Of a DNA stretch of 60,702 bases, positions 26,739 through 34,503 are shown piece after piece. The stretch covers positions 1 to 60,702 of the forward strand of contig SFDG01000005.1 in NCBI GenBank assembly GCA_004558305.1, given 5' to 3'. Both the position numbers and the translations under genes were made by a program. This stretch comes from Phocaeicola plebeius. Lineage in GTDB: Bacteria > Bacteroidota > Bacteroidia > Bacteroidales > Bacteroidaceae. The first letter of the stretch is position 1. Each line of letters begins with the position of its first letter. The notes under the pieces were generated by a model that worked only from the letters and a program-made list of their open reading frames with translations, had not been told where the DNA came from and did not search any database.

Positions 26739-27893
26739 TTACAACACTTTCTTGTACAGTTCGAGGATAATGTCCTTGTCCACTTCGCGCGGGTTGCCCG
26801 GTGTGCAGACATCGGCAAAGGCGGCCTCTGCCAGCCGCGGCAGGTCTTCGGCATGGATACCCAGGTCGGTGAGATGCTGCGGAATGCCTACCCGTACGGA
26901 CAGTTCCTTGACTGCCTTGACTGCAGCTTCGGCAGCTGCTTCGCGGCTCATGTCCCGTTCATAGACTCCCATGGCCTTGGCAATCTCAACGTACTTGTCG
27001 AGGGCGGCAGGCGCATTGAATTCCATGATAGTGGGCAACAGCAGGGCATTGGCCACACCGTGAGGAATGTCGAAGATGGCTCCCAGCGGGTGAGCCATGC
27101 CGTGTACGACACCCAGACCTACATTCGAGAAGGCCATGCCGGCAATGTACTGGGCGACTGCCATGCCATTTCGGGCTTCGGGGTTCTTCGGTTCGTTGAC
27201 AGCCGTTTCCAGGTAACGGGCAATCATCTCGATGGCCTTGATTTCGAACATGTCGCTCATCTCCCAGGCCCCTTTGGTGATAAGGCCTTCGATGGCGTGC
27301 GTCAGTGCATCCAGTCCGGTAGCAGCCGTGAGGCTCTTGGGAAGGGTGTACATCAGTTCGGCATCGACGATGGCGATGGCAGGAATGTCGTTCGGGTCAA
27401 CGCACACCATCTTCTTCTGGTTTTCCTCGTCGGTAATGACATAGTTGATGGTCACTTCGGCTGCAGTACCGGCTGTAGTAGGCAGGGCGATGATGGGTAC
27501 GGACTTCTTCTTGGTGTCGGCTACGCCTTCGAGCGATACGACGTCACTGAAGTCGGGATTGTTCGTGATGATGCCGATGGCCTTCGAAGTATCGATGGAG
27601 GAACCTCCGCCGATGGCGAGGATGAAGTCGGCACCTGATTCAGCGAATGCCTTCACGCCTGCCTTCACGTTGGAAACGGTGGGATTGGGCTTGATTTCAG
27701 TGAAGAGTTCATAAGGAATCGATGCATTGCGCAACACTTCGAGTACCTTGTCGGCAACGCCGAACTTTACCAAGTCTTTATCGGTGGCTACAAAAGCCTT
27801 GTGGAGGCCCAAGCGGCTGATTTCTTTGGGCAGCACTTCGCGTGCGCCGGGACCGAAGTAGGATACTTCGTTTAATACAAAACGGTTGATCAT
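26739..27893 (-). CDS. fucO: Lactaldehyde reductase (iron-containing alcohol dehydrogenase)
   Basis: This 384-residue group III dehydrogenase reduces L-lactaldehyde to 1,2-propanediol with NADH, disposing of the product of fuculose-1-phosphate cleavage under anaerobic conditions. The NAD-binding GGGSSIDTSKA is near residue 100. The metal ligands are the Asp and His of ATGLDALTHAIEG and the two His of VHGMAHPLGAIFDIPHG. Length and end (VCTGNPREVDKDIIL) match FucO. It lies 190 nt downstream of fucI; that gap again contains GTGTGNCAAAAC and GTTTTGACACAC half-stems. Other alcohol substrates are possible, but the fucose neighbours support this name. Confidence 0.93.
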   Translation of the reverse strand: MINRFVLNEVSYFGPGAREVLPKEISRLGLHKAFVATDKDLVKFGVADKVLEVLRNASIPYELFTEIKPNPTVSNVKAGVKAFAESGADFILAIGGGSSIDTSKAIGIITNNPDFSDVVSLEGVADTKKKSVPIIALPTTAGTAAEVTINYVITDEENQKKMVCVDPNDIPAIAIVDAELMYTLPKSLTAATGLDALTHAIEGLITKGAWEMSDMFEIKAIEMIARYLETAVNEPKNPEARNGMAVAQYIAGMAFSNVGLGVVHGMAHPLGAIFDIPHGVANALLLPTIMEFNAPAALDKYVEIAKAMGVYERDMSREAAAEAAVKAVKELSVRVGIPQHLTDLGIHAEDLPRLAEAAFADVCTPGNPREVDKDIILELYKKVL

Positions 27894-28083
27894 AGTCTTT
27901 TAGGGGTTAATGTTGCTGTTATAATGATAATTAATGAGGTTTTCGTAGAGAAGACCGGTCAAGTAATGAACAGAAGGTGTGCCAAAACAGAATCGGTCCA
28001 TCATGCTGTCTGCCATTCTTCGCATACGTTCTGAATGACAATTCGATATGTATCGTTGAGTTTTGACACACTTTCCTCTTTAT

Positions 28084-29859
28084 TTACTTGTAAATCGGTC
28101 CGTAGTTCTGGCAGGCACGGTAGTCAGCACCTTCCTTGTCCATGCCGAAAGCATTCCAGGCGGCCGGACGGAACAGTCGGTCTTCGTCGATGTTGTGCAT
28201 GCAGACCGGGATGCGGAGCATGGAAGCCAGGGTGATGAGGTCTTCACCGATATGGCCGTAGCTGATGGCACCGTGGTTGGCACCCCAGTTGTTCATGACG
28301 GAGTAGACATCGCGGAAAGCAGGCTTGTCGCACAAACGGGGAACGAACCAGGTGGTCGGCCACGTGGGGTCTGTACGCATGTTCAGCTTGTCGTTGATTT
28401 CCGGGTCGATGTTGACCGTCCATCCTTCTGCAATCTGCAGCACGGGGCCAAGACCCTTCACGAGGTTCAGGCGCATCATGGTGACGGGCATTCCGCCCTT
28501 GGAGAGGAAGTTGCTGGAGAAACCTCCGCCACGGAAATAGTCGCGGTCGGCCGGATACCAAGTGGTGGCCTTCAGGCAGGCTTCCACATCGGCTTCCGTC
28601 ATTTCCCAGTTCGGCTTCATGCAGGGTTCGCCGGCAGCGTTCCGGCTTTCGCCCGTTGCATCGAGGGTAGTGGCACCCGAGTTGATGAGGTGGATGAATC
28701 CGTTCTTGGCCATTCCGGTCACTTCCTTGCCGGTGACACGCTTCACTGCTTCGGGGCTCCAGTAAGTGCGGACATCCGAGAACATCTGTCCGCGGCCGGT
28801 CAGCAGGTGTCCGAACAGCATGGCAACACCGTTGCAGGCGTCGTTTTCCGTAGCCAGCACATACGCTTCACGGATGCCGTTCCAGTCGAACGTAGTGTTC
28901 ATCAGCGATTCGGTAAAGTCGCCGTTCGGTTTCCAGTCGGTCCACTGGCGCTGTCCCTGGAAGCCGGCTGCGATGGCGTTATGACCGATGGCTTCTTCCT
29001 TGTAGCCCAGTTCTTTCAGTCTCGGGTTACCCACCATCATATCACGGATGATGAGGGTCATCTTGACGATGAATTCCCAGTCGGCATCTTTCTCTTCACG
29101 GGTCTTGCGCTTCTCGGGACGGTTCTTGAAGTCTTCTCCTTCATTGGGCTTGCAGTACTTTTCAGTCCATGCCATGGCCTTGGCATATTCTTCGTGGTCG
29201 TAGATGCCTTCTTCGATGCGGCGCAGGATTTCCGTCTCGTCTACGCTTTCATTGCGCATACCGAGGTATTCCTGGAAGAAGTTCGGGTCGACGATGGAGC
29301 CGGCAATACCCATGCAGACACTGCCGAAAGACAGGTAGCTCTTGCCGCGCATATTGGCTACAGCCATGGCGGCACGGGCAAAGCGGAGCAGCTTCTCAGC
29401 TACATCGGCGGGAATGGTGTTGTCATCAAGGTCCTGTACATCGTGGCCGTAGATGCCAAAGGCCGGCAATCCTTTCTGGGCATGGGCTGCCAGAACAGCT
29501 GCCAAATAGACAGCTCCCGGCCGTTCGGTGCCGTTGAATCCCCAGACGGCTTTCGGCCAGTGCGGATGCATGTCCATGGTTTCCGAACCATAGCACCAAC
29601 AGCTGGTGACGGTGATGGTCGCTCCCACACCTTCGCGTTCAAATTTTTCGGCGCAGGCGGCGCTTTCGCCGACACGACCGATGGTAGAGTCGGCAATGAC
29701 ACATTCCACGGGACTGCCGTCGCCGTTCTTCAGGTTCGAGGAGATGAGTTCAGCCACAGCCTTGGCCAGGTTCATGGTTTTTTCTTCGAGGCTTTCACGT
29801 ACGCCTCCCTGACGTCCGTCAATGGTAGGACGGATACCGATTTTCGGGTACTTTTTCAT
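28084..29859 (-). CDS. fucI: L-fucose isomerase
   Basis: This 591-residue Mn-dependent enzyme interconverts L-fucose and L-fuculose, the first step of fucose breakdown, and may also act on D-arabinose. The length is the same as E. coli FucI (591). The start MKKYPKIGIRPTIDGRQGG is characteristic. The metal-site regions MRNESVDETE and NDACNGVAM are present, as is the C-terminal HIGEDLITLASMLRIP. I used the ATG at 29859 instead of the in-frame ATG at 29976, whose extra 39 residues overlap the leader and are not family-like. It is the first fucose gene of the minus-strand group. No kinase or aldolase gene accompanies it. Confidence 0.96.
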   Translation of the reverse strand: MKKYPKIGIRPTIDGRQGGVRESLEEKTMNLAKAVAELISSNLKNGDGSPVECVIADSTIGRVGESAACAEKFEREGVGATITVTSCWCYGSETMDMHPHWPKAVWGFNGTERPGAVYLAAVLAAHAQKGLPAFGIYGHDVQDLDDNTIPADVAEKLLRFARAAMAVANMRGKSYLSFGSVCMGIAGSIVDPNFFQEYLGMRNESVDETEILRRIEEGIYDHEEYAKAMAWTEKYCKPNEGEDFKNRPEKRKTREEKDADWEFIVKMTLIIRDMMVGNPRLKELGYKEEAIGHNAIAAGFQGQRQWTDWKPNGDFTESLMNTTFDWNGIREAYVLATENDACNGVAMLFGHLLTGRGQMFSDVRTYWSPEAVKRVTGKEVTGMAKNGFIHLINSGATTLDATGESRNAAGEPCMKPNWEMTEADVEACLKATTWYPADRDYFRGGGFSSNFLSKGGMPVTMMRLNLVKGLGPVLQIAEGWTVNIDPEINDKLNMRTDPTWPTTWFVPRLCDKPAFRDVYSVMNNWGANHGAISYGHIGEDLITLASMLRIPVCMHNIDEDRLFRPAAWNAFGMDKEGADYRACQNYGPIYK

Positions 29860-29920
29860 TTTATTTGATTTATAGGGTTCTAAAATATTGTGTATTGGAT
29901 AAAATGTCCTTTTGTATGGG

Positions 29921-30535
29921 TCAATAATACCCTCCGGGGTAACGGGTGCCTTCGAAACCGATGCCGATGGAAGCACTTTCGCCTACCTTGAAGTTGACCA
30001 TGCCGCCAATGCGGTCGGCATTGAACTGGGGTAGGGGAGCGTAGAGCGGAGAAGTGGGTTGCTGGGTCAGTGATTTATTGCCGTAGGCATACAGGCTGAT
30101 GCGGTCATTGAGCCGGTAGGCGGCAATGGCGGCAAGGCCCACGTTGCGGTAGTTGAGCCGTCCCCAGTTGAGATTGCTGGCATAGACACCTCCTGCCACG
30201 CTGAGCCGTGAGGTGAGGGGAGTGGCATAGAGCAAGGCGACATCCTGTCCGAAACCCACTCCTGAAGGCATCCACGAACTGGGGCTGAAGGTGAGGCTCA
30301 TCCCAATATTGGCGTTCATGCCGGGATGGAGCTCCCAGGCTGCATAGCTATAGCTGAGCGGCGTGATGCCGTATAGGTCGAAGGGAGCGGGAACAGGGGC
30401 GGTCAACAGGTCGCCGCGGAAGGTAGCACACAGGGTGTCGGCTGTGGTTGTCTTGTCGGGAACAGGAATATCTGCCGTCTGTGCCCAAAGCAGGGACGGC
30501 AGATATCCGATCAGTATGCATAAAATATATCTCAT
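29921..30535 (-). CDS. Small exported outer-membrane beta-barrel protein, unknown function
   Basis: This 204-residue protein has a signal peptide (MRYILCILIGYLPSLLWAQ). After it comes a polar stretch and then alternating hydrophobic strands with many aromatic ends (GVYASNLNWGRLNYRNVG, SLYAYGNKSL), which points to an 8-10-stranded barrel. The C-terminus FEGTRYPGGYY lacks the classic final Phe. A promoter box lies 26 nt upstream. fucI begins 61 nt after its stop on the same strand, so it could be co-transcribed with the fucose genes, though no fucose-related role is visible. I do not recognise a named family. Confidence 0.7.
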   Translation of the reverse strand: MRYILCILIGYLPSLLWAQTADIPVPDKTTTADTLCATFRGDLLTAPVPAPFDLYGITPLSYSYAAWELHPGMNANIGMSLTFSPSSWMPSGVGFGQDVALLYATPLTSRLSVAGGVYASNLNWGRLNYRNVGLAAIAAYRLNDRISLYAYGNKSLTQQPTSPLYAPLPQFNADRIGGMVNFKVGESASIGIGFEGTRYPGGYY

Positions 30536-30560
30536 AATGTGTGGTCCTATATTCTCTTTT

Positions 30561-30568
30561 CAAAGATA
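30561..30568 (-). promoter_or_regulatory. Promoter box before the small barrel gene (possible fucose operon start)
   Basis: The minus strand reads TATCTTTG, a perfect TAnnTTTG. It lies between the ABC-F stop at 30621 and the ATG at 30535. No TAnnTTTG was found directly before fucI. Confidence 0.5.
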
Positions 30569-30620
30569 GAAAAATAGTCGGAAACCACCGAAGAAATGCG
30601 TTGAAATTTGAGAATAATTA

Positions 30621-32240
30621 TCATTTGTCGCCATACATCCGGGCACGCATCTCCTTGATATGGTCGGAGGTGATGTATTCGTCGTACTCCATCATCTTGT
30701 CGATGATGCCGTTAGGCGTCAACTCGATGATGCGGTTGGCTACGGTCTCGATGAATTCATGGTCGTGCGAAGCGAACAGCACATTGCCTTTGTAAATCTT
30801 CAGGTTGTTGTTGAAAGCCTGGATAGACTCCAGGTCCAGGTGGTTGGTCGGCGTGTCCAGAATCAGACAGTTGGCGTTGCGCAGCTGCATGCGGGCAATC
30901 ATACAGCGCATTTTCTCGCCGCCCGACAATACGTTGACCTTTTTCAGCACCTCTTCGCCCGAGAACAGCATACGGCCCAGGAACCCTTTCATGACCACCT
31001 CATTTCCTTCCCCGTATTGGCTCAGCCAGTCGACGAGGTTCAGGTCGCTGTTGAAATAGTCGGTATTGTCCAGCGGCAGGTAAGCCGTCGTGATGGTGAC
31101 ACCCCAGTTGAAATGTCCGGCCTGCGCCTTGCGGTGGCCGTTGATAATCTCGAACAGGGCGGTCATGGCACGCGGGTCGCGGCTCAGGAAGACAATCTTG
31201 TCCCCCTTCTCCACGTTGAAGTTCACATCGTCGAACAAGGTAACTCCGTCGTCGGTGACGGCTTTCAGACCCGACACTTCCAGAATCTGGTTGCCCGGTT
31301 CGCGGTCCATGCTGAAGATAATGCCCGGGTATTTGCGCGAGGAAGGCTTGATCTCGTCCACATTCAGTTTCTCCAGCATCTTCTTGCGGCTGGTGGTCTG
31401 CTTGGACTTGGCTACGTTTGCCGAGAAGCGGCGGATGAATTCCTCCAGTTCCTTCTTCTTTTCTTCCGCCTTGGCCTTCTGGTTCTGCTGCTGGCGCAGG
31501 GCCAGCTGGCTGGATTCGTACCAGAAGCTATAGTTGCCGGCAAAGAGGTTCACTTTTCCGAAGTCAATGTCGACCGTATGGGTGCACACCGAGTCGAGGA
31601 AGTGACGGTCGTGGCTGACCACCAGTACGGTATGTTCGAAGTTGGAGAGGTATTCTTCCAGCCAAGTGACGGTGTCCATGTCCAGGTCGTTGGTCGGCTC
31701 GTCAAGCAGCAGGTTGTCCGGATTGCCGAACAGGGCCTGTGCCAGCATTACGCGCACCTTCTCCTTACCGCTCAGGTCGCCCATCATCAGGTAGTGCTTG
31801 TCTTCCTTGATACCCAATCCGCTCAGCAGGATGGCCGCATCGCTTTCGGCGTTCCATCCTTCCAGTTCGGCGAACTTTTCTTCCAGTTCGGCGGCACGGA
31901 TGCCGTCCTCGTCGGTAAAGTTTTCCTTGGCATAGAGCACTTCACGCTCTTTCATGATGTCCCACAGCACGGTATGTCCCATCAGTACGGTATCGAGCAC
32001 CGTATGGCTGTCGAACTTGAAGTGGTCCTGACTCAATACCGAAAGGCGTTCGCCCGGCCCTAAGGTTACACTGCCCTTGGTGGGGTCCAGTTCGCCCGAA
32101 ATCACTTTCAGAAAGGTGGATTTTCCGGCACCGTTGGCACCGATAATGCCATAGATATTACCATTGGTGAACTTCAGGTTCACATCATTGTATAAAACTC
32201 TTTTACCAAATTGAACGGCTACGTTCGAAACTGTAATCAT
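30621..32240 (-). CDS. ABC-F ATPase, YbiT-like, second ATPase site degenerate
   Basis: This 539-residue cytoplasmic tandem-ABC protein is presumed to act at the ribosome like other ABC-F factors. Domain 1 is intact (GANGAGKSTFLKVI, LLLDEPTNDLD, SHDRHF), with LSGKE in place of LSGGE. Domain 2 keeps the signature LSGGEKMRC and SHDHEF. Its Walker A reads LSRDPRAMTALF, with Met359 where the lysine belongs and no glycine loop. Its Walker B reads LILDTPTNHLD, with Thr463 in place of the catalytic Glu. The length and linker (KELEEFIRRFSANVAKSKQ) match the YbiT/YkpA type. It is monocistronic and divergent from grpE. Confidence 0.9.
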   Translation of the reverse strand: MITVSNVAVQFGKRVLYNDVNLKFTNGNIYGIIGANGAGKSTFLKVISGELDPTKGSVTLGPGERLSVLSQDHFKFDSHTVLDTVLMGHTVLWDIMKEREVLYAKENFTDEDGIRAAELEEKFAELEGWNAESDAAILLSGLGIKEDKHYLMMGDLSGKEKVRVMLAQALFGNPDNLLLDEPTNDLDMDTVTWLEEYLSNFEHTVLVVSHDRHFLDSVCTHTVDIDFGKVNLFAGNYSFWYESSQLALRQQQNQKAKAEEKKKELEEFIRRFSANVAKSKQTTSRKKMLEKLNVDEIKPSSRKYPGIIFSMDREPGNQILEVSGLKAVTDDGVTLFDDVNFNVEKGDKIVFLSRDPRAMTALFEIINGHRKAQAGHFNWGVTITTAYLPLDNTDYFNSDLNLVDWLSQYGEGNEVVMKGFLGRMLFSGEEVLKKVNVLSGGEKMRCMIARMQLRNANCLILDTPTNHLDLESIQAFNNNLKIYKGNVLFASHDHEFIETVANRIIELTPNGIIDKMMEYDEYITSDHIKEMRARMYGDK

Positions 32241-32284
32241 GTCTCTTTACCTTATTTTATATTACTATTTGATCTCTTTGTCGA

Positions 32285-32292
32285 CAAAGATA
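32285..32292 (-). promoter_or_regulatory. YbiT-like gene promoter, -7 box
   Basis: The minus strand reads TATCTTTG, a perfect TAnnTTTG match, 45 nt before the ATG at 32240. Confidence 0.55.
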
Positions 32293-32336
32293 CGCATTTT
32301 AAACGGAACAGCTATGACAGTGTGACATATTTTTAG

Positions 32337-32344
32337 TAATTTTG
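32337..32344 (+). promoter_or_regulatory. grpE-dnaJ promoter, -7 box
   Basis: TAATTTTG matches TAnnTTTG exactly. It gives a leader of about 105 nt before grpE. No CIRCE element (the HrcA operator) was found in the leader, so heat control, if any, would use another route. Confidence 0.55.
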
Positions 32345-32455
32345 CAGCCTGAATGGGGCAAAAAGAGAGTTAGGCACACTTTTTGCTGGTCGTGTAGCGA
32401 CTTACCAGTCAGAAACGAATTCATAAACTATTGCACACATAAAAATCATCACAAT

Positions 32456-33037
32456 ATGAGTACACAAGAAAATCATCCCTCACAAGAGGAAGAAGTAGTA
32501 AAGAACCAAGAAGGTACCCCTGCCGAAGAAACCCAGGAAACAGCAGCCGACCAGAAGGAAGAAACTGCTTGCTGCGACGAACAGGCAAAGGAATTGGCTG
32601 AAACCAAGCGGGCTCTTGAAGAAATGAAAGACAAATACTTGCGTTCGGTGGCCGAGTTCGACAATTACCGCAAGCGGACGCTGAAGGAGAAAGCCGAACT
32701 GATCAAGAACGGTGGCGAGAAGGCCATCACAGCCATCCTGCCCATTCTGGACGACTTGGAACGTGCTCTGGCCACGATGCAGAAAAGCGATGACATTGCG
32801 GCCATCGTGCAGGGGGTAGACCTGATCTACCAGAAGTTCCTGAAAGGACTCGGTCAGGAAGGCCTGGAGAAGATGGAGCCTGTAGGTCAGCCGTTCGATA
32901 CGGATTTCCACGAAGCCGTGGCATTGGTGCCGGCACCCGATGAAGAACAGAAGGGCAAGGTGCTCGACTGCGTACAGACGGGCTACAAACTGAATGATAA
33001 AGTGATTCGCCACGCGAAAGTGGTGGTGGCACAGTAA
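32456..33037 (+). CDS. grpE: Nucleotide exchange factor GrpE
   Basis: This 193-residue co-chaperone releases ADP from DnaK. An acidic, disordered N-terminus (residues 1-45) leads into a long helix (CDEQAKELAETKRALEEMKDKYLRSVAEF, written as residues 42-70). The hallmark FDNYRKRT and the C-terminal beta-wing with GYKLNDKVIRHAKVVVAQ follow. I chose the ATG at 32456 (MSTQENHPS) instead of 32342, because the upstream 38 residues overlap the promoter box and are not GrpE-like. dnaJ follows after 39 nt. dnaK is not in the window. Confidence 0.96.
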   Translation: MSTQENHPSQEEEVVKNQEGTPAEETQETAADQKEETACCDEQAKELAETKRALEEMKDKYLRSVAEFDNYRKRTLKEKAELIKNGGEKAITAILPILDDLERALATMQKSDDIAAIVQGVDLIYQKFLKGLGQEGLEKMEPVGQPFDTDFHEAVALVPAPDEEQKGKVLDCVQTGYKLNDKVIRHAKVVVAQ

Positions 33038-33076
33038 GAAAAAGATTGTTTCCTTCGATAGACGGATATAAACATC

Positions 33077-34273
33077 ATGGCAAGAAGAGATTATTACGAG
33101 GTGCTGGGGGTTGCCAAGACAGCCACAGCAGATGAAATCAAGAAGGCTTACCGCAAGAAAGCCATCCAGTATCATCCCGACCGCAATCCGGGTGACAAGG
33201 AAGCGGAAGAGAAGTTCAAGGAAGCGGCTGAAGCCTATGAAGTGTTGAGTAATCCGGACAAGCGCTCGCGTTACGACCAGTTCGGGTTTGCCGGTGTGGA
33301 CGGAGCAGCCGGTGGCGGAGGTGCTGGTGGCTTCGGCGGCTTTGGTGGACAGGGAATGTCGATGGACGATATCTTCTCGATGTTCGGCGACATTTTCGGT
33401 GGTCATTCCGGCGGTTTCGGAGGCTTCGGCGGTGGCTTCGGAGGAGGCGGCGGACAGTCGCACCAGCGCAAGTTCCGCGGGTCGGATTTGCGCGTGAAGG
33501 TGAAGCTCTCGCTGAAGGAAATCTCTACCGGCGTAGAGAAAAAGTTCAAGTTGAAGAAATATGTGCCCTGCAGCCATTGTCACGGTACGGGTGCCGAGGG
33601 GAGTGACGGGGTGGAAACCTGTCCGACCTGCCACGGTACCGGAAGTGTGACCCGTACTCAGCAGAGTATCTTCGGTATGATGCAGACGCAGACGGTATGT
33701 CCGCAGTGTGGCGGTGAGGGCAAGATTGTCAAGAACAAGTGTAAGGTCTGCGGTGGCGAAGGCATCGTCTACGGCGAAGAAGTCGTTACGGTGAAGATAC
33801 CTGCCGGTGTGGCCGAAGGAATGCAGGTGACGCTGAACGGCAAAGGCAATGCCGGCAAGCACAACGGGGTGCCGGGCGATTTGCTGGTCATGATTGAGGA
33901 AGAAAAGCATCCTGACCTGATTCGCGACGAGAGTGACCTGATTTATAACCTGCTGCTGAGTGTTCCCCAGGCCGCCTTGGGAGCCTCGGTGGAGATTCCT
34001 ACTGTGGACGGACGAGCCAAGATTAAGATTGAGCCGGGCACGCAGCCGGGCAAGGTGCTCCGCTTGCGGGGCAAGGGATTGCCGAATATCAATAGCTACG
34101 GCTACAATACCGGTACGGGCGATCTGCTGGTGAACGTCAGTGTCTACATTCCGGAGACGCTGACCAAGGAAGAACGTCAGGCACTGGAGAAATGGCAGGA
34201 GTCGGAAAGTTTCCAGCCGAATCCTACGCTGAAAGAGAAAATCTTCAAGAAGTTCAAAAGCCTGTTCGAGTAA
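33077..34273 (+). CDS. dnaJ: Chaperone protein DnaJ
   Basis: This 398-residue type I Hsp40 stimulates the DnaK ATPase and delivers unfolded proteins. The J domain has the HPD triad in IQYHPDRNPGD. A long Gly/Phe-rich stretch (about residues 75-130, with FGGFGGGFGGGG) follows. The zinc domain has the four repeats CSHCHGTG, CPTCHGTG, CPQCGGEG and CKVCGGEG. The C-terminal substrate domain is complete. It forms an operon with grpE and ends in a terminator at 34306-34364. Confidence 0.97.
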   Translation: MARRDYYEVLGVAKTATADEIKKAYRKKAIQYHPDRNPGDKEAEEKFKEAAEAYEVLSNPDKRSRYDQFGFAGVDGAAGGGGAGGFGGFGGQGMSMDDIFSMFGDIFGGHSGGFGGFGGGFGGGGGQSHQRKFRGSDLRVKVKLSLKEISTGVEKKFKLKKYVPCSHCHGTGAEGSDGVETCPTCHGTGSVTRTQQSIFGMMQTQTVCPQCGGEGKIVKNKCKVCGGEGIVYGEEVVTVKIPAGVAEGMQVTLNGKGNAGKHNGVPGDLLVMIEEEKHPDLIRDESDLIYNLLLSVPQAALGASVEIPTVDGRAKIKIEPGTQPGKVLRLRGKGLPNINSYGYNTGTGDLLVNVSVYIPETLTKEERQALEKWQESESFQPNPTLKEKIFKKFKSLFE

Positions 34274-34305
34274 CAGGCCTTTTGAGGAAACAGACAGAAT
34301 CATAT

Positions 34306-34364
34306 AGACGCGGGAGTGTCAACAGGAAGCCTACTTCCAAAAGCTGACACACCCGCGTCTTTTT
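34306..34364 (+). terminator. Terminator after dnaJ
   Basis: The arms AGACGCGGGAGTGTCA (34306-34321) and TGACACACCCGCGTCT (34345-34360) pair with one mismatch. The loop has its own GGAAG/CTTCC stem, and TTTTT follows. It is a strong intrinsic terminator for grpE-dnaJ. Confidence 0.92.
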
Positions 34365-34392
34365 CATGCAACTTCCGTCCTGCCTATAAAAA

Positions 34393-34473
34393 ATTGTCAT
34401 GCTGAACATCGGGAAAATCTGAAGGCATCTACGGATTGCTTTACAGATGCTTCGCTATGCTCAGCATGACAAT
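34393..34473. repeat. TCATGCTGA-type palindromic repeat
   Basis: The arms ATTGTCATGCTGA (34393-34405) and TCAGCATGACAAT (34461-34473) are perfectly complementary. The interior contains a second imperfect stem (AGGCATCT/AGATGCTT). It is a different family from the GGGGCAGACC repeats, but of similar size, and sits between the convergent dnaJ and PpiD-like genes. Confidence 0.8.
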
Positions 34474-34503
34474 GAAAGGAATCAGTCGGTAGGACTGGCT
34501 ATT

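Noticed and set aside
32345..32455. CIRCE heat-shock operator before grpE
   Set aside because: The expected TTAGCACTC-9 nt-GAGTGCTAA dyad is not present.
32480..34303. 607-codon frame opposite grpE and dnaJ
   Set aside because: It spans two genes, the intergenic gap and low-complexity Gly/Phe codons, and has no recognisable domain.
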